Positions 62,386 through 64,000 of a DNA stretch of 64,000 nt are shown here, piece by piece. Under the pieces are notes generated by a model. The model did no database searches and was not told where the DNA came from. It was given only the letters and a program-made list of their open reading frames with translations. A program made the position numbers and the translations under genes. The stretch's first letter is position 1. Each line of letters starts with the position of its first letter. The stretch comes from Neelides folsomi (lineage: Eukaryota > Arthropoda > Collembola > Neelipleona > Neelidae), in the NCBI GenBank assembly GCA_034687125.1, contig JAQGBZ010000108.1, positions 62,001 to 126,000 of the forward strand, written 5' to 3'.

Positions 62386-64000
62386 CTTCGCTGAGATCTC
62401 CACATTCGGCCGCTTGTCCATAAGGGAGAATCCTTTTAATAAAAATCCCCATGTTCCCTTTCGGAGAATCTTTTCCTCCGACGACGGAAAACCCAAGACT
62501 TTTCTTTTTTGCTCCTTTTTCGAACGAGACGGTGAAGATGGAAAGAGACAACGATTTTGCTTTGTTGGCCCGAGACAAATTCCAGTCACGATCTCGATCT
62601 CGGACTTTGTTTCTCAACCTGAGTGACGGGGCTGTGGAAGTTGGACGGATTTCTCCACAATTCTCTGATTGGAACTTTTCATCACACACCTCAGTGGTGG
62701 AAATCATTTTCCCATTTTCTTCTCTCGCTATCTCCACTTCATTCTTTTCGGGGTAAAGACCCGGGCTCGAAGTTGTAACAATTGCTGAGGATGGCGGAAA
62801 AGATGAAATTTTCCTCATTTGCCCACATTGTTCTTCTTCCGATTCATCATGATTAAGTTTAATTTCCTCGTCCGAGTTCTCACAATTCGGAATTGGTGAA
62901 TTTGAATTCGGGGAATCTGAAATTGAGGAGTTTGAATTCGGAGAATTTAAATTTAAGCTCTCTGGGCCAAAATGAAGAGTACGGGAAACATCATTTGATA
63001 GCGAATCCTCAAGAGCAGATGAAGCCGAATCTCTTTCATTTTCGCTACTTGACTCATTGTCAGCTCCAGCTAATTTCATTGAATTCCTCGGAGACTCGTG
63101 ACCAGTTCGGGTCGAGTCGCTGTCATAACCGCTCTCTTCCCGATTCCCTCCGCTCTCTTTCGACCCGTGGAGGATATCCCCAATAGAGAAACTTCTCCGC
63201 CCCCATAAATTAGGACTCGGGCTTGAATCTTCCAAATCTGAAGGATTCTTATGTAACAAATCAATCCGAATTTGGGCCAATGGGTCCCGATGTTTTCTCT
63301 CTGTATTTGCACTTTCGGAAAAGTTCTCTCCGCTGATTTTCACAGAAGATGAGAGTTTGTATGTGAACTCATCCGAATCATCTTCATCCTCATCTTCATT
63401 AATGTTCATCCGGTCGATGTCCATTCCCCCGGAGGTCGAAAGCAAACTTCCCATGCTATGATAAAACCCTTTCATCCGAATTCGGGATTTATTCTGGTCT
63501 GGGATTTTAATTGGAATTTGACTTTCTTTGGCTCCTGAAGATGAGGGCGAATTTATGGAAACTTTTATACTTTGTGGTTGCGGCTCTTCAGGTAAAGATG
63601 CGAGTTTTGATCGAATGTACGCGTAAGGAAATGAAGATCGCTTTCCTGAAGAAACTGACACAGTCGACGATCCGTTCAAAGTGACAAATGAAGAAGATTT
63701 GCTTAAATGGGTTGAACAAGTCGAAGTTCCCACATTGTGTTGTTTAACATTTGAATTTCTGGCACTGTTTTGGTACAAGAAATTGACTGAGGATAAATTT
63801 TCGCAGCTTGTAGTTTTTGTCAACATTCCGCGTGCAGAAGCGAGGAGATTTGGAATTGACGGACGTCGGAGGGTCGAAGAAGAAGAATTTGAAGAAGTTT
63901 CGAAAACTTCGTCCAAATCAATATCGGACATTTCATCAAAGTTGTCTAAATTGTAAGAACCGGCGTGTAAATCGGCCGTGTCGGTGCCTTTGTCTTCTTT
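62386..64000 (-). CDS. PDZ scaffold gene, exon 1 (partial): acidic/Ser-rich region and N-terminal half of PDZ1
   Basis: The frame is open from position 64000 and has no stop for 538 codons. The first in-window ATG, at 63931, need not be the start, because 23 codons upstream of it are also open and protein-like. The region is rich in Ser, Asn and Asp, with an acidic run ([10 protein letters not shown]) and a repeated SPNSNS-type stretch. At the 3' end is the first half of a PDZ domain, with the carboxylate-binding loop SLGFSVVGG and the motif [16 protein letters not shown]. The exon ends at a GTATTT donor at 62385 with phase 1, splitting the Gly codon before GDEI. Splitting a PDZ domain at this Gly-Asp-Glu position is repeated in PDZ3 of the same gene. 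The upstream part of the protein is outside the window. Confidence 0.9.

Larger units (their letters stand above)
7715..64000 (-). other. Multi-PDZ scaffold gene, overall span (5'-truncated by window edge)
   Basis: Eight exons on the minus strand join into one reading frame of 5,343 nt, ending in a TGA stop; the frame is still open at position 64000. Intron phases in order are 1, 2, 1, 1, 1, 2 and 1, and each donor phase matches the next acceptor. The predicted protein has at least 1,780 residues. PDZ domains lie at about 487-583, 1437-1550 and 1670-1765, counting from the window edge. The remainder is Ser/Asn/Asp-rich, probably disordered linker. No transmembrane segment or signal peptide is visible. 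PDZ proteins bind C-terminal peptides of partners and organise membrane or cytoskeletal complexes, so a cytoplasmic scaffold role is inferred. PDZ1 and PDZ3 look most like those of the PDZD2/pro-IL16 group, but I do not assign an ortholog. Additional exons in the 24 kb or 11 kb introns cannot be excluded. Confidence 0.85.

Noticed and set aside
62414-63956. Plus-strand open frames opposite exon 1
   Set aside because: Antisense shadows of the Ser/Asn/Asp-rich coding sequence.

Overview
This is AT-rich eukaryotic DNA, most likely from an arthropod, though the species cannot be fixed from the sequence. Evidence for this is spliced genes with GT-AG introns up to about 24 kb, long AT-rich noncoding stretches, no operons, and C2H2 zinc-finger arrays with TGEKP-type linkers. 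No prokaryotic, viral or rRNA features were seen, and no tRNA could be supported.

The window is dominated by one minus-strand gene running from beyond the right edge (position 64000) to a stop codon at 7715-7717. I assembled eight exons by hand: >=64000-62386, 59516-59309, 48486-48371, 47894-47547, 23149-22913, 16555-14593, 10436-9763 and 7896-7715. With these boundaries the codon phases agree at every junction and give about 1,780 readable codons. The product is a large multi-PDZ scaffold. PDZ1 is split over exons 1/2, PDZ2 over exons 6/7 and PDZ3 over exons 7/8. Between them lie long Ser/Asn/Asp-rich linkers and one proline-rich segment. PDZ1 and PDZ3 resemble the PDZ domains of the PDZD2/pro-IL16 group, which is family recognition and not a search result. 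The 5' end of the gene is outside the window. The exon 2/exon 3 junction is the weakest part of the model.

The introns hold six C2H2 zinc-finger arrays: 26.15-26.92 kb on the plus strand, and 29.2-31.07, 42.99-43.73, 44.1-44.68, 57.3-58.0 and 60.64-61.31 kb on the minus strand. They belong to one family, with fingers of the form C-x2-C-x-Y-S-C. Four of them begin with the same unusual first finger, CxFCxKC[FY]. Every copy is damaged by in-frame stops, frameshifts, a partial-finger deletion or a missing start codon. The region therefore looks like a graveyard of an amplified single-exon zinc-finger family inside the introns of the PDZ gene. The 43 kb copy is nearly intact, with 246 open codons and nine fingers, but no ATG.

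Other content is a MITE-like inverted-repeat element of about 143 bp at 61751-61893, several short tandem repeats, and weakly supported candidate exons or small ORFs. The most interesting of these are a possible alternative first exon at 16951-17032, a well-bounded 87-nt cryptic exon at 11660-11746, and a possible two-exon nested gene at 37041-37995 on the plus strand. Positions 1-7400, downstream of the PDZ gene, contain no gene that I can support with confidence.
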